Origin: an uncultured Oscillospiraceae bacterium
Lineage (GTDB): Bacteria; Bacillota; Clostridia; Oscillospirales; Ruminococcaceae
Length of the DNA: 64,000 nucleotides
Reading direction: 5' to 3'
Assembly (NCBI GenBank): GCA_934464775.1
Contig: CAKSKG010000002.1
Coordinates: forward strand, 120,194-184,193
The translations under genes and the position numbers were made by a program. A model generated the notes under the pieces. The model saw only the letters and a program-made list of their open reading frames with translations. It had not been told where the DNA came from and did no database searches. Every line of letters begins with the position of its first letter. The first letter of the stretch is position 1. Of the stretch, positions 44,475 through 52,727 are shown one piece after another.

Positions 44475-44487
44475 TTGCGCAGTGCAA
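44475..44487. promoter_or_regulatory. 13-bp dyad TTGCGCAGTGCAA
   Basis: Differs from the 37690 dyad by one base. Lies about 50 bases downstream of the operon promoter. Confidence 0.45.
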
Positions 44488-44532
44488 TTAAATTTGTATT
44501 AAAAAATGCACCGTGCTTTGTGCTATGAATAT

Positions 44533-44561
44533 ATAATAGCACATATGTTCTGATATGTCAA
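44533..44561 (-). promoter_or_regulatory. Promoter of the phage-like operon with LexA-like box
   Basis: Minus strand TTGACA (44556-44561), 17 bases, TATTAT (44533-44538). The spacer contains GAACATATGTGC (44539-44550), one base off the Gram-positive SOS box GAAC-N4-GTTC. A LexA dimer there would block the polymerase, so DNA damage may induce the operon. An 18-bp dyad TATATTGT-AA-ACAATATA lies just upstream at 44577-44594. The leader to the first gene is about 185 bases. Confidence 0.65.
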
Positions 44562-44679
44562 TAGCATTACGCAAATTATATTGTAAACAATATAAAAACT
44601 GCCAATGAACATCTGATTAACTGTACAAAATTAACCTATCTCCGCAAGCCGAATAAGATAATACAAGGGAGATGATAAT

Positions 44680-45294
44680 ATGTACACCTGTGCTGTGAGA
44701 ATGATAGATTCGGCAGCCGTGATAATGGCTGCGGCAGTGTCGCTGGATTCGGCGGCGGCAGGCTTTGCGCTGGGAAGCGGAGGCATACGGATACCAACAC
44801 TGTCCGCACTTATAATAAGTATAATAGGAGCGCTTTTTCTCAGCCTGCCCGCAGCGCTGGGGGAGCTGATAAACGGATATATCCCGGCAGATATATGCCG
44901 ATACGGCGGAAAGATGCTGCTTGCGGTGCTGGGAATATATGCGCTGTGCAAGTATTTCCGCAGAAACAGCCGCCGAAAATATCCTTTCAGCGAATGCACC
45001 GACGGTTCGGGAGCAGACTGTGCCGACAAAAACTGTGACCGCCGCCTGAATATCCCCGAAGCGGCAGTGCTTGCGGCAGGACTTTCCGCCGATTCCGCAG
45101 TAACCGGTCTTTCCGCAGGACTTACGGGACTAAGCGGCGCAGATTCGCTGATAATGTTCGCATTTGCGGCACTGATAGGCTTCGGAGCGGTGAAGCTGGG
45201 ACATTTCGCAGGCTGCCGCATATCCTCCGCAATGAAAATAAGCGCAGGCTGGCTCAGCGGCTGTATACTTCTTCTGCTGGCGGTGCTTATGTAA
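44680..45294 (+). CDS. YtaF/MntP-like membrane protein
   Basis: A 204-residue protein with six membrane segments in two halves, each with an acidic pair in a helix (AVSLDSAAAGF and GLSADSAVTGL). This is the layout of MntP manganese exporters and of the sporulation membrane protein YtaF. The acidic residues in both halves suggest cation transport. A Cys-rich cytosolic loop (SECTDGSGADCADKNCD) is notable. GGGAG lies before the ATG. It is divergent from the phage-like operon. Confidence 0.75.
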   Translation: MYTCAVRMIDSAAVIMAAAVSLDSAAAGFALGSGGIRIPTLSALIISIIGALFLSLPAALGELINGYIPADICRYGGKMLLAVLGIYALCKYFRRNSRRKYPFSECTDGSGADCADKNCDRRLNIPEAAVLAAGLSADSAVTGLSAGLTGLSGADSLIMFAFAALIGFGAVKLGHFAGCRISSAMKISAGWLSGCILLLLAVLM

Positions 45295-45338
45295 GAACCT
45301 GCGCATACATTTCTTATGAAGACAGGTTCCGAATGCTC

Positions 45339-45367
45339 TTGCATTGATCCCGACTATATGCTATAAT
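45339..45367 (+). promoter_or_regulatory. Promoter of the DUF6062-family gene
   Basis: TTGCAT (45339-45344), 17 bases, TATAAT (45362-45367). Confidence 0.6.
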
Positions 45368-45402
45368 AAATGCAAAAATAAATAGGAGAGGACTTGTCCA
45401 AA

Positions 45403-46101
45403 ATGCGAGAAAGCCTGCTGACGATACCAATAAGTGAAATATTCGAGCCCCGTGACGGCTGCCCGATCTGCCGAATGCGTGATATGCTTGAATCACGCAC
45501 AGTCGAATATATAATGGGAGCCGCAATGATGGAGCCAGATGTGCGCATAGAGACCAACCGCCTCGGCTTCTGCGGAACTCACCTCAAACAGATGATGAAG
45601 CAGAAAAACCGCCTGTCGCTGGCTTTGATGCTCCAGACCCACGTTGAATCCGTGCATACCGAGCTTTTCACCCGAAAAAAGCTCTTCGAGCCGAAAACCG
45701 CCAAAAAACAGCGGCTGTCGCAGATAAACGAGACCTGCTTCGTCTGCTCAAAAATAGACTGGGGCATGGAGCGCCTTATGCACACATTTTTTGAAATGTA
45801 TCTCAACAGCGACTTCCGCAGGCTGTATAACGAGCAGGAATATATCTGCCTGCCCCATTACGATCTGCTGATGAGCCTTGCTCCCGCTTATCTGAAAAAG
45901 AACGATCTGGATAATTTCAATAAGGAAACAGCTCGTCTTGTGGAGCTTCATATTGCCGAGCTTTACGAGGACGTAAGCAAATACTGCAATATGTACGATT
46001 ACCGCAACACGGGCAAGGACGCCGACTGGGGCAATTCCAAGGACAGCATCGAGCGCACCGTAAAATTCCTCACGGGCAGAGATCCTGTAACATTATATTG
46101 A
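45403..46101 (+). CDS. DUF6062-family protein with four Cys/His pairs
   Basis: A 232-residue soluble protein with four repeated metal-type motifs: CPIC, FCGTH, CFVC and CLPH, suggesting two zinc sites or an internal duplication of a Cys2-Cys-His unit. It is common in Clostridia and uncharacterised. ATG 45403 is preferred over TTG 45394 because AGGAGAGG is 11 rather than two bases away. It has its own promoter. Confidence 0.7.
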   Translation: MRESLLTIPISEIFEPRDGCPICRMRDMLESRTVEYIMGAAMMEPDVRIETNRLGFCGTHLKQMMKQKNRLSLALMLQTHVESVHTELFTRKKLFEPKTAKKQRLSQINETCFVCSKIDWGMERLMHTFFEMYLNSDFRRLYNEQEYICLPHYDLLMSLAPAYLKKNDLDNFNKETARLVELHIAELYEDVSKYCNMYDYRNTGKDADWGNSKDSIERTVKFLTGRDPVTLY

Positions 46102-46123
46102 TAAAAATTCTCAATAAATTATA

Positions 46124-46158
46124 TTGATTATAGTATACCGATGTGGTATACTATAATC
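46124..46158. promoter_or_regulatory. Promoter embedded in a perfect 33-bp dyad
   Basis: TTGATT (46124-46129), 17 bases, TATACT (46147-46152) gives a plus-strand promoter. It is covered by GATTATAGTATACC (46126-46139), five bases, GGTATACTATAATC (46145-46158): 14-bp perfect arms. No T run follows, so an operator is more likely than a terminator. Confidence 0.6.
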
Positions 46159-46187
46159 ATAGCAAGATAATAAAGGAAGTGGAAAAA

Positions 46188-46415
46188 ATGCCGATAAGAC
46201 TTAACGATAATAAAGAGCTTGTGGCACGAATACGTGAAGGTCTTGCCAAAAAGGACGGCTACTGTCCCTGCCGTATAGGAAAAGCTCCCGAGAATAAATG
46301 TATCTGCGAGGAATTCCGCCGTCAGATGGCTGATGACAGCTTCGAGGGCTATTGCCACTGTATGCTTTATTATAAGTATAACGATAAAAAAACCGATGCC
46401 AAGGAGGAAAAGTAA
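46188..46415 (+). CDS. Ferredoxin-thioredoxin reductase catalytic-subunit-like protein
   Basis: A 75-residue protein with GYCPCRIGKAPENKCICEEFRRQ and GYCHCMLY: the CPC ... CxC ... CHC pattern of the FTR catalytic chain, whose cysteines hold a [4Fe-4S] cluster next to a redox disulfide. It is shorter than plant FTR. ATG 46188 follows AAAGGAAGTGG. It is followed one base later by thioredoxin, so it probably reduces that thioredoxin with electrons from ferredoxin or flavodoxin. The donor is not seen. Confidence 0.8.
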   Translation: MPIRLNDNKELVARIREGLAKKDGYCPCRIGKAPENKCICEEFRRQMADDSFEGYCHCMLYYKYNDKKTDAKEEK

Positions 46416-46416
46416 A

Positions 46417-46728
46417 ATGTCTGTAATTACCGTAACAAAGGAAAATTTCACCAATGAAGTCATAAATTCGGATAAGCCCGTTCTGCTTGATTTCTGGGCA
46501 GGCTGGTGCGGCCCCTGCATGATGATGTCCCCCGTTGTGGACGAGGTAGCGGAGGAAAATCCCGATATCAAAACAGGCAAGATAAATGTTGACGAGCAGC
46601 CCGAGCTGGCGCAGTCCTTCGGCGTTGAGAGCATACCCATGCTTGCATATATCAAGGACGGAAAGCTTGCCGATTACAGCATCGGCTATGTGCCCAAGGA
46701 AAATGTTCTGAAGCTCATAGGCAAATGA
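46417..46728 (+). CDS. trxA: Thioredoxin
   Basis: A 103-residue thioredoxin with active site FWAGWCGPC and the cis-proline in SIPMLAYI. AAGGAGG precedes ATG 46417, inside the end of the FTR-like gene. Disulfide reduction in the cytosol. The pairing with the FTR-like protein suggests a ferredoxin-fed rather than NADPH-fed route. Confidence 0.95.
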   Translation: MSVITVTKENFTNEVINSDKPVLLDFWAGWCGPCMMMSPVVDEVAEENPDIKTGKINVDEQPELAQSFGVESIPMLAYIKDGKLADYSIGYVPKENVLKLIGK

Positions 46729-46754
46729 TTCCTGCCGATAATCAAAAATGCGAA

Positions 46755-46797
46755 ATATCCGAATGCTCCTATAAAAGCTGGGCATTCGGATATTTTA
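46755..46797 (+). terminator. Terminator after thioredoxin
   Basis: ATATCCGAATGC (46755-46766) pairs with GCATTCGGATAT (46782-46793), then TTTTATT. Confidence 0.78.
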
Positions 46798-46867
46798 TTG
46801 TTTAGTCTTTGTGAAAATTATATGAAAATTTTTTCATGTAATTTTCCGCAAAAAAGTCAAAAATATA

Positions 46868-46896
46868 TTTACATTTTCCCTCGGATAATATATAAT
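46868..46896 (+). promoter_or_regulatory. Promoter of the AI-2E-type permease gene
   Basis: TTTACA (46868-46873), 17 bases, TATAAT (46891-46896). Confidence 0.65.
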
Positions 46897-46952
46897 TAAA
46901 TATGTATTGTATAGTTCGATCCAAAACAACACCGAAAGGACAAGTATATTTT

Positions 46953-48263
46953 ATGAAGATCAGATGGAATACCAAGTATACCACAATATCTGCATACTCA
47001 GTCATAACCTTTGTGATATGCCTGCTGGTATATCTAATAATCGCTCATGTGGGAGTGATCGGCGGATGGATAGGCACATTTTTCAAGGTCATAGCCCCGA
47101 TGATATGGGGCGTGGTCATAGCCTATCTTCTCAATCCGATAATGCTCTGGCTGGAAGTCCCCATAGCAAAGCTCACAGGCAGAAAAAAACCTCACCCAAA
47201 GCTTACAAGAGCGCTTACCGTAACGATATCGCTGCTGCTTTTCATAGCTGCATTGGCGGCATTGGTTGCGATAATCGTACCTCAGCTCATCGACAGCGTA
47301 ACAAAGATCGTCGATAATATGAGCACCTATATGAACAATCTCGAAAAATGGCTGAACTCCCTGCTGGTGAATTACCCCGAGGTCATGGATTTCATCGACG
47401 GACAGTTCAATGATATCAAGACCGCCCTTACCCAGTTCATAAACGAAATGGTTCCCAAGCTGGGCGATATAATGGTGAAGATAAAGGACGGCGCTCTCAG
47501 CGTTATCGTCGGTCTGAAGGATTTTCTCATCGGAATAATCGTTGCCGTTTATCTCATGCTGGATAAGGAGCACTTCCAGGCTCAGCTGAAAAAGATAATC
47601 TCTGCACTTTTCCCCGAAAAAGCCACAAAGAGCATTCTCCGTATCTGCGACCGCACAAACAGCTCTCTCAGCGGCTTTATCTCGGGCAAGATCATCGACT
47701 CAATAATCATCGGCATACTCTGCTTTATCTGCATGACAATAATGAAGCTGGATTATACTCTGCTGATCTCGGTAATTGTCGGCGTAACAAATATAATCCC
47801 GTTCTTCGGACCGTTCTTCGGAGCTATCCCCAGCGCACTGCTGCTGCTCATGTCCTCACCGAAACAGGTGATACCTTTTATCATACTGATAATCGCTATC
47901 CAGCAGCTGGACGGAAATGTTATCGGTCCAAAGATACTGGGTCAGACAACGGGCATCTCCGCTTTCTGGGTAATGTTCGCTATCTTAGTGGGCGGCGGAC
48001 TGTTCGGCTTTGCCGGAATGCTTCTGGGCGTGCCGATCTTCGCAGTTATCTATTCCCTTACCGAGGAATTCATCAACTTCCTGCTTGAGCGCAAGGGAAT
48101 GTCCGTAAATACCGCAGATTATGCGGTGGCATTCACCCCAAGACCGTCCAAAAAGGACAACAATAAGTCACAAATGAAGAGCTTCCGCCTTTTCAGAGGC
48201 AATAAGGAGCAGAAGAACACAGACACCCCCTCCGAGGAAAACAATAACGATAATAAGGAATGA
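46953..48263 (+). CDS. AI-2E family (PerM-like) transporter
   Basis: A 436-residue protein with about eight membrane segments. The pattern is that of the AI-2E/PerM family: two N-terminal helices, IWGVVIAYLLNPIM, a long amphipathic region, then KIIDSIIIGILCF, GVTNIIPFFGPFFGAIPSALLLL and QQLDGNVIGPKILG. Substrate is not known; members include ion antiporters and Tqs permeases. ATG 46953 lies 12 bases after AAAGGA. It heads an operon with the HD and PHP genes. Confidence 0.86.
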   Translation: MKIRWNTKYTTISAYSVITFVICLLVYLIIAHVGVIGGWIGTFFKVIAPMIWGVVIAYLLNPIMLWLEVPIAKLTGRKKPHPKLTRALTVTISLLLFIAALAALVAIIVPQLIDSVTKIVDNMSTYMNNLEKWLNSLLVNYPEVMDFIDGQFNDIKTALTQFINEMVPKLGDIMVKIKDGALSVIVGLKDFLIGIIVAVYLMLDKEHFQAQLKKIISALFPEKATKSILRICDRTNSSLSGFISGKIIDSIIIGILCFICMTIMKLDYTLLISVIVGVTNIIPFFGPFFGAIPSALLLLMSSPKQVIPFIILIIAIQQLDGNVIGPKILGQTTGISAFWVMFAILVGGGLFGFAGMLLGVPIFAVIYSLTEEFINFLLERKGMSVNTADYAVAFTPRPSKKDNNKSQMKSFRLFRGNKEQKNTDTPSEENNNDNKE

Positions 48264-48269
48264 TCCCAA

Positions 48270-48890
48270 ATGGAAAGACTTGAAAAGCAGATAAGATTTC
48301 TCCTTGAGCTTGATAAAATGAAAAACCTCTACCGTCAGACATATATCATCAATGATGAGGACCGTCCCAGCGGCGGAGAATTTACTCCCCGTCCCCCACG
48401 CAAGGAGAACGACGCCGAGCATTCCTTTCATCTTGCCATATTTGCGGCAATACTTTCCGAATACGCAAACGAAAGCATAGATACCGCCCATGTGATGAAA
48501 ATGGTGCTTGTCCATGATGTTGTGGAAATAGATGCAGGCGATACCTACTGCTATGACCCCGAGGGCAACAAGACCAAGCGCAGCCGTGAGCTTAAAGCGG
48601 CAGACCGTCTTTTCGGGCTGCTCCCCGACGATCAGCGGGACGAATACCGCAGTCTTTGGGACGAATTCGAGGCAAACGAAACTCCCGAAGCAAAATTTGC
48701 AAACGCTATGGACAGGCTCCAGCCTGTGCTGATGAACTACGCAAAGGGAGGCATAAGCTGGCAGGAGCACGGTGTAAAATATGACAGCGTTATCGAGCGC
48801 AACGAAAAAATATCCATCGGCTCATCGGAGCTTTGGGACTATGTAAAGCCGCTGTTCGATGATGCTCTCGCGAAAGGGAAACTCAGATAA
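48270..48890 (+). CDS. HD-domain phosphohydrolase
   Basis: A 206-residue protein with the HD metal site: NDAEHSFHL, VLVHDVVEIDAGD and DRLQPVLMNY supply the His and Asp ligands. It resembles the YfbR 5'-nucleotidase/HD-hydrolase group. The ribosome site AAGGAATGA overlaps the end of the permease gene, six bases upstream. Substrate unknown, probably a nucleotide. Confidence 0.82.
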   Translation: MERLEKQIRFLLELDKMKNLYRQTYIINDEDRPSGGEFTPRPPRKENDAEHSFHLAIFAAILSEYANESIDTAHVMKMVLVHDVVEIDAGDTYCYDPEGNKTKRSRELKAADRLFGLLPDDQRDEYRSLWDEFEANETPEAKFANAMDRLQPVLMNYAKGGISWQEHGVKYDSVIERNEKISIGSSELWDYVKPLFDDALAKGKLR

Positions 48891-48903
48891 AGGACGATGA
48901 CCA

Positions 48904-49596
48904 ATGCTTTATAAATACGAAACACATCTTCATACCTCTGAGGGAAGCGGCTGCTCCAACAGCACCGCCGCCGAAACAGTGCGCAAGCACAAGGAAGAGG
49001 GCTATACGGGAGTTTTCATCACCGATCATTACTTCAACGGCAATTCATCGATCCCCCGTGATCTCCCATGGGACGAGCGCATAGACCGCTACTGCATGGG
49101 CTACGAGCACGCTCTCGAAGAGGGCAAAAAGGTTGGGTTGGACGTTTTCTTCGGCTTTGAATACGGAAACGGTCAGGCGGATTTCCTCACCTACGGACTT
49201 GACGGCGAATGGCTCAGAAAGCACCCCGAAATACTGGAAATGTCACTCCCCGAATACTTCGATCTTGTTCATGCGGACGGAGGCATGGTGATACACGCCC
49301 ACCCTTTCCGTCAGGAAGCATATATCCATACCTTCACCCTTGCCCCCGAATACGTTGACGGAGTTGAGATAATCAACGCCTCAAACCGTCTCCCCGAGTT
49401 CAACGAAAGGGCGAAAATATATGCCGAATGGTACGATCTTCCCGTAACGGCAGGCTCCGACACACATAATACCACCAACCGCTACTTCGGCGGCGGCATC
49501 GTGACCGATACAAAAATAACCTGCCCCCGGGATTATATCCGGATAGTAAAGGAAAGAAAGATAGTCCGTCTCCTTGACCGCTTCGGCAGCATATAA
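48904..49596 (+). CDS. PHP-domain metal-dependent phosphoesterase
   Basis: A 230-residue protein with the PHP metal ligands: YETHLHTSEGSGCSN, FITDHYF, FGFEYG, MVIHAHPFR and GSDTHN. It is related to histidinol-phosphatase and phosphoesterase TrpH groups, without a clear substrate. AAGGA precedes the ATG, 13 bases after the HD gene. It is the last gene of the three-gene operon. Confidence 0.84.
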   Translation: MLYKYETHLHTSEGSGCSNSTAAETVRKHKEEGYTGVFITDHYFNGNSSIPRDLPWDERIDRYCMGYEHALEEGKKVGLDVFFGFEYGNGQADFLTYGLDGEWLRKHPEILEMSLPEYFDLVHADGGMVIHAHPFRQEAYIHTFTLAPEYVDGVEIINASNRLPEFNERAKIYAEWYDLPVTAGSDTHNTTNRYFGGGIVTDTKITCPRDYIRIVKERKIVRLLDRFGSI

Positions 49597-49774
49597 CGGT
49601 ATTACCCCCTGAATAACAGTATAATTCACAAAAACTTAACACTTTTTTGTGTAAAGTATGCTAAAATTAATTTGTATATAAGTAAAATAATGTGCGAATT
49701 ATATTTTCACCGCAGCAGGTGACTTTGCTGCGCTGATCTTTATATGTTTAAATAACGAAAGGATGACTCAAAAA

Positions 49775-50860
49775 ATGTCAAACAGACTGTTTCAGGGACT
49801 GATTCATCAGATGCGCGATACCATGGACTGCGTTATCGGTGTTGTTGACACTACCGCAACTATCATCGCCTGCAGCGAACTCACCAAAATCGGAACAACA
49901 AACGAATTTGTTTCCCTTGATCTGAGTGATTCCCATGATATTTTCGTACGCGACGGATACACATATAAGCCTTTCGGCTCCCATATCAAGCCCGATTATG
50001 CTGTTTTTGTTGAGGGCACAGATGAAAATGCGGCAAAGTATGCAAATATTCTGTCCATTACGCTTTCAAGCATAAAGCAGTATTACGATGAAAAATATGA
50101 CCGCAACAACTTCATCAAGAATGTTGTTCTCGATAACGTTCTTCCCGGAGATATCGTGGTAAAGGCCCGTGAGCTTCACTTCAATTCCGATGTGAGCCGA
50201 GTGGTGTTCCTTATCAGGATCGTTTCCACAAACGATGTTTCCGCTTACGATGTTATCCAGAATCTCTTCCCCGATAAGACAAAGGACTTTGTTTTCAATA
50301 TTTCCGAGACTGATATCGTTCTTGTCAAGGAGATAAAGAGCAACGTTGAGTCAAAGGATCTGGAAAAGCTTGCACGCTCCATTTCCGATACTCTTTCGGG
50401 CGAGTTCTATACAAGAGTAAACGTGGGCATCGGTACAGCCGTAACAGGCGTAAAGGATCTTGCCCGTTCCTTTAAGGAAGCTCAGATCTCCCTCGAAGTC
50501 GGCAAGGTATTCGATACCGACAAGATCATCTGCTCCTATGATAATCTTGGTATCGCAAGACTTATCTATCACCTCCCCACAACCCTCTGCGAGACATTCC
50601 TCCAGGAAGTTTTCAAGAGAGGTTCTATCGAGTCACTGGATCACGAAACACTTTTCACTATCCAGCGTTTCTTTGAAAACAATCTGAACGTTTCCGAAAC
50701 ATCGAGAAAGCTTTTCGTTCACAGAAATACACTGGTATACAGACTTGAAAAGATCAAGAAGCTTACAGGTCTTGATCTCCGTGAGTTCGATCACGCTATC
50801 GTATTCAAGATCGCACTTATGGTAAAGAAGTATCTTTCCGCAAATCCCACAAAGTTCTGA
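49775..50860 (+). CDS. CdaR/PucR-type transcriptional regulator
   Basis: A 361-residue protein. The C-terminal HTH_30 domain (FFENNLNVSETSRKLFVHRNTLVYRLEKIKKLTGLDLREF) is the PucR/CdaR signature; the centre has a GGDEF-like fold (VNVGIGTAVTGVKDLARSFKEAQISLE) and the N-terminus a sugar-diacid-recognition-like domain. ATG 49775 follows GAAAGGA at ten bases. It is a monocistronic gene with a weak terminator; its target is unknown. Confidence 0.85.
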   Translation: MSNRLFQGLIHQMRDTMDCVIGVVDTTATIIACSELTKIGTTNEFVSLDLSDSHDIFVRDGYTYKPFGSHIKPDYAVFVEGTDENAAKYANILSITLSSIKQYYDEKYDRNNFIKNVVLDNVLPGDIVVKARELHFNSDVSRVVFLIRIVSTNDVSAYDVIQNLFPDKTKDFVFNISETDIVLVKEIKSNVESKDLEKLARSISDTLSGEFYTRVNVGIGTAVTGVKDLARSFKEAQISLEVGKVFDTDKIICSYDNLGIARLIYHLPTTLCETFLQEVFKRGSIESLDHETLFTIQRFFENNLNVSETSRKLFVHRNTLVYRLEKIKKLTGLDLREFDHAIVFKIALMVKKYLSANPTKF

Positions 50861-50944
50861 TGATCGGAACAGATAAAACAGCATAACACGAGCAGTCCGA
50901 AAAAGAAATAAAGCGCTCGGCGTGAAGCAGTGCAATAAACATCA

Positions 50945-50972
50945 AGGGGCAGTCACGCACTGCCCTTTCATA
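50945..50972 (+). terminator. Weak terminator
   Basis: GGGCAGT, five bases, ACTGCCC followed by TTTCATATT. It lies between the CdaR/PucR-type gene and ftsE. Confidence 0.55.
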
Positions 50973-51045
50973 TTCTCAGGCAGTAAGACCTGCCGCTTTC
51001 AGGAAAGGAGAGTACATATTTCTCAGGAGATATGTAATAACTTAA

Positions 51046-51711
51046 ATGGTTGAACTGAAAAATGTATCAGTTACATATTCAAACGGCGTTGACGCACTGA
51101 ATAATGTAAGCCTGACCATAAATGACGGCGAGTTTGCGTTCGTTGTAGGTGAATCGGGCGCAGGCAAAAGTACGCTCATCAAGCTTCTTATAAAGGAAAT
51201 TTCCGCAAACAGCGGTTCTATAAAGGTAAACGGCTTTAATCTTGAAAAACTCAGACAAAAGGATATCCCCAAGCTGAGAAGAACTATCGGCTTCGTTTTT
51301 CAGGACTTCAAGCTTATAAATACGATGAACGTTTATGACAACGTTGCATTCGTGCTGCGCAGCATAGACGCTCCCGCAAAATATATCCGCAAGCGTGTGC
51401 CTTATGTTATCGGTCTTGTCGGCTTAAAGGACAAGATGAAAGCATACCCCACGGAAATGTCGGGCGGCGAGCAGCAGCGCGTGGCGCTGGCACGAGCGCT
51501 GGTAAACGATCCCAAGCTTATTATTGCGGACGAGCCTACGGGAAATCTTGACCCAAAGACCTCTATCGAGATAATCCAGCTTCTTCAGGGAATAAACGAC
51601 TGCGGAACCACCGTGCTTATGGTAACTCACGAGCATGAGCTGGTAAAGCGATTCGGCGGAAGAACAATATCTCTTCTGGACGGAAAGATCACATTTGACG
51701 ATATTATATAA
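51046..51711 (+). CDS. ftsE: Cell division ATP-binding protein FtsE
   Basis: A 221-residue ABC ATPase with Walker A GESGAGKSTLIK, Q-loop VFQDFKLI, signature MSGGEQQRVALARAL, Walker B LIIADEPTGNLDP and switch His in VTHEHEL. With FtsX it drives peptidoglycan hydrolases at the division site. It is the first gene of the ftsE-ftsX-M23-S41 cluster. The ribosome site AGGAG is far (about 17 bases) from the ATG. Confidence 0.94.
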   Translation: MVELKNVSVTYSNGVDALNNVSLTINDGEFAFVVGESGAGKSTLIKLLIKEISANSGSIKVNGFNLEKLRQKDIPKLRRTIGFVFQDFKLINTMNVYDNVAFVLRSIDAPAKYIRKRVPYVIGLVGLKDKMKAYPTEMSGGEQQRVALARALVNDPKLIIADEPTGNLDPKTSIEIIQLLQGINDCGTTVLMVTHEHELVKRFGGRTISLLDGKITFDDII

Positions 51712-51802
51712 TATATAGGTAGGGCGCCGTGATAAAAACAACTGCGCCCTGTTCGTGTGTAAAAAACAAATAATTGAATGAATTGAATGATTGGAGTTAC
51801 TA

Positions 51803-52708
51803 ATGAGATTCAGCAGTATTACATACCTTGCAAAGCAGGGTCTGAAAAATATATGGACAAACAGAATAATGTCGCTGGCGTCATTCTGTATCCTTACGGT
51901 ATCGCTGCTTCTGGTTGGATTTTCCGTGCTTTTCACGGAAAATATCAATATGTTCGTAGGCAGCATAGAAAACAAAAACGAGGTCATACTCTTCCTTGAC
52001 GACGACACCACAGACGAACAGATCGAGGAAATGGGCGACAAGCTCCGTGCCATGGACAATATCAGCTCCGTAAGCTTCTATTCAAAGGAGCAGGCTTTCG
52101 AGGATATGAAAGCAGGCATGGAAAACGCCGAAGAGCTTTTCAACTATCTGGGCGATGACAGCCCCCTCCCCGATTCCTACCGTCTTAAAGTCATAGATAT
52201 CGGAAAAATGAGCTCAACGCTCATGTCGATTAATCAGCTGGACCATATCTATTCCGTAAAGGCGCCTACCGACTTTGTAAGCGTCCTGACAGGTCTGCGC
52301 TCACTTATCTATATCATTTCCGTTGTGCTTATCACAGCGCTTGTTATCGTAAGCCTTGTTATCATCTCCAATGCCACAAGAGCCAGCGTTGACATCAGAA
52401 AGCGTGAGATCGCTATTATGAAATACGTCGGCGCAACAAATACCTTTATCAAGATACCTTTCTTTATCGAGGGTATGCTCATGGGTATACTTGCAGGCAT
52501 AGTTTCAACGGTAGTAACATGGCTGGGCTATGACACGCTTGTTGACGTTCTCATGTCCGATACGACTTTCTGGTCGGCACTGGGCATCACAGGCTTCATT
52601 TCGTTCTCAACGGTAGCCGTTAAAATGGCAGTCTGCTATATCATCGCAGGCGCAGCGGTCGGCTCCATAGGAACAGTAATAAGTACAAGAAAATACGTTA
52701 AGGTTTAA
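51803..52708 (+). CDS. ftsX: Cell division protein FtsX
   Basis: A 301-residue four-TM permease-like protein: TM1 near residue 20-40, an extracellular domain (to about 165) that contacts the hydrolase activator, then three C-terminal membrane segments with the coupling segment RKREIAIMKYVGATNTFI. ATG 51803 follows GGAG at seven bases. It pairs with FtsE and the coiled-coil M23 protein encoded next. A 7-bp hairpin AGGGCGC/GCGCCCT lies between ftsE and ftsX. Confidence 0.93.
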   Translation: MRFSSITYLAKQGLKNIWTNRIMSLASFCILTVSLLLVGFSVLFTENINMFVGSIENKNEVILFLDDDTTDEQIEEMGDKLRAMDNISSVSFYSKEQAFEDMKAGMENAEELFNYLGDDSPLPDSYRLKVIDIGKMSSTLMSINQLDHIYSVKAPTDFVSVLTGLRSLIYIISVVLITALVIVSLVIISNATRASVDIRKREIAIMKYVGATNTFIKIPFFIEGMLMGILAGIVSTVVTWLGYDTLVDVLMSDTTFWSALGITGFISFSTVAVKMAVCYIIAGAAVGSIGTVISTRKYVKV

Positions 52709-52727
52709 TGAAAAGGGTGGTTTACCG

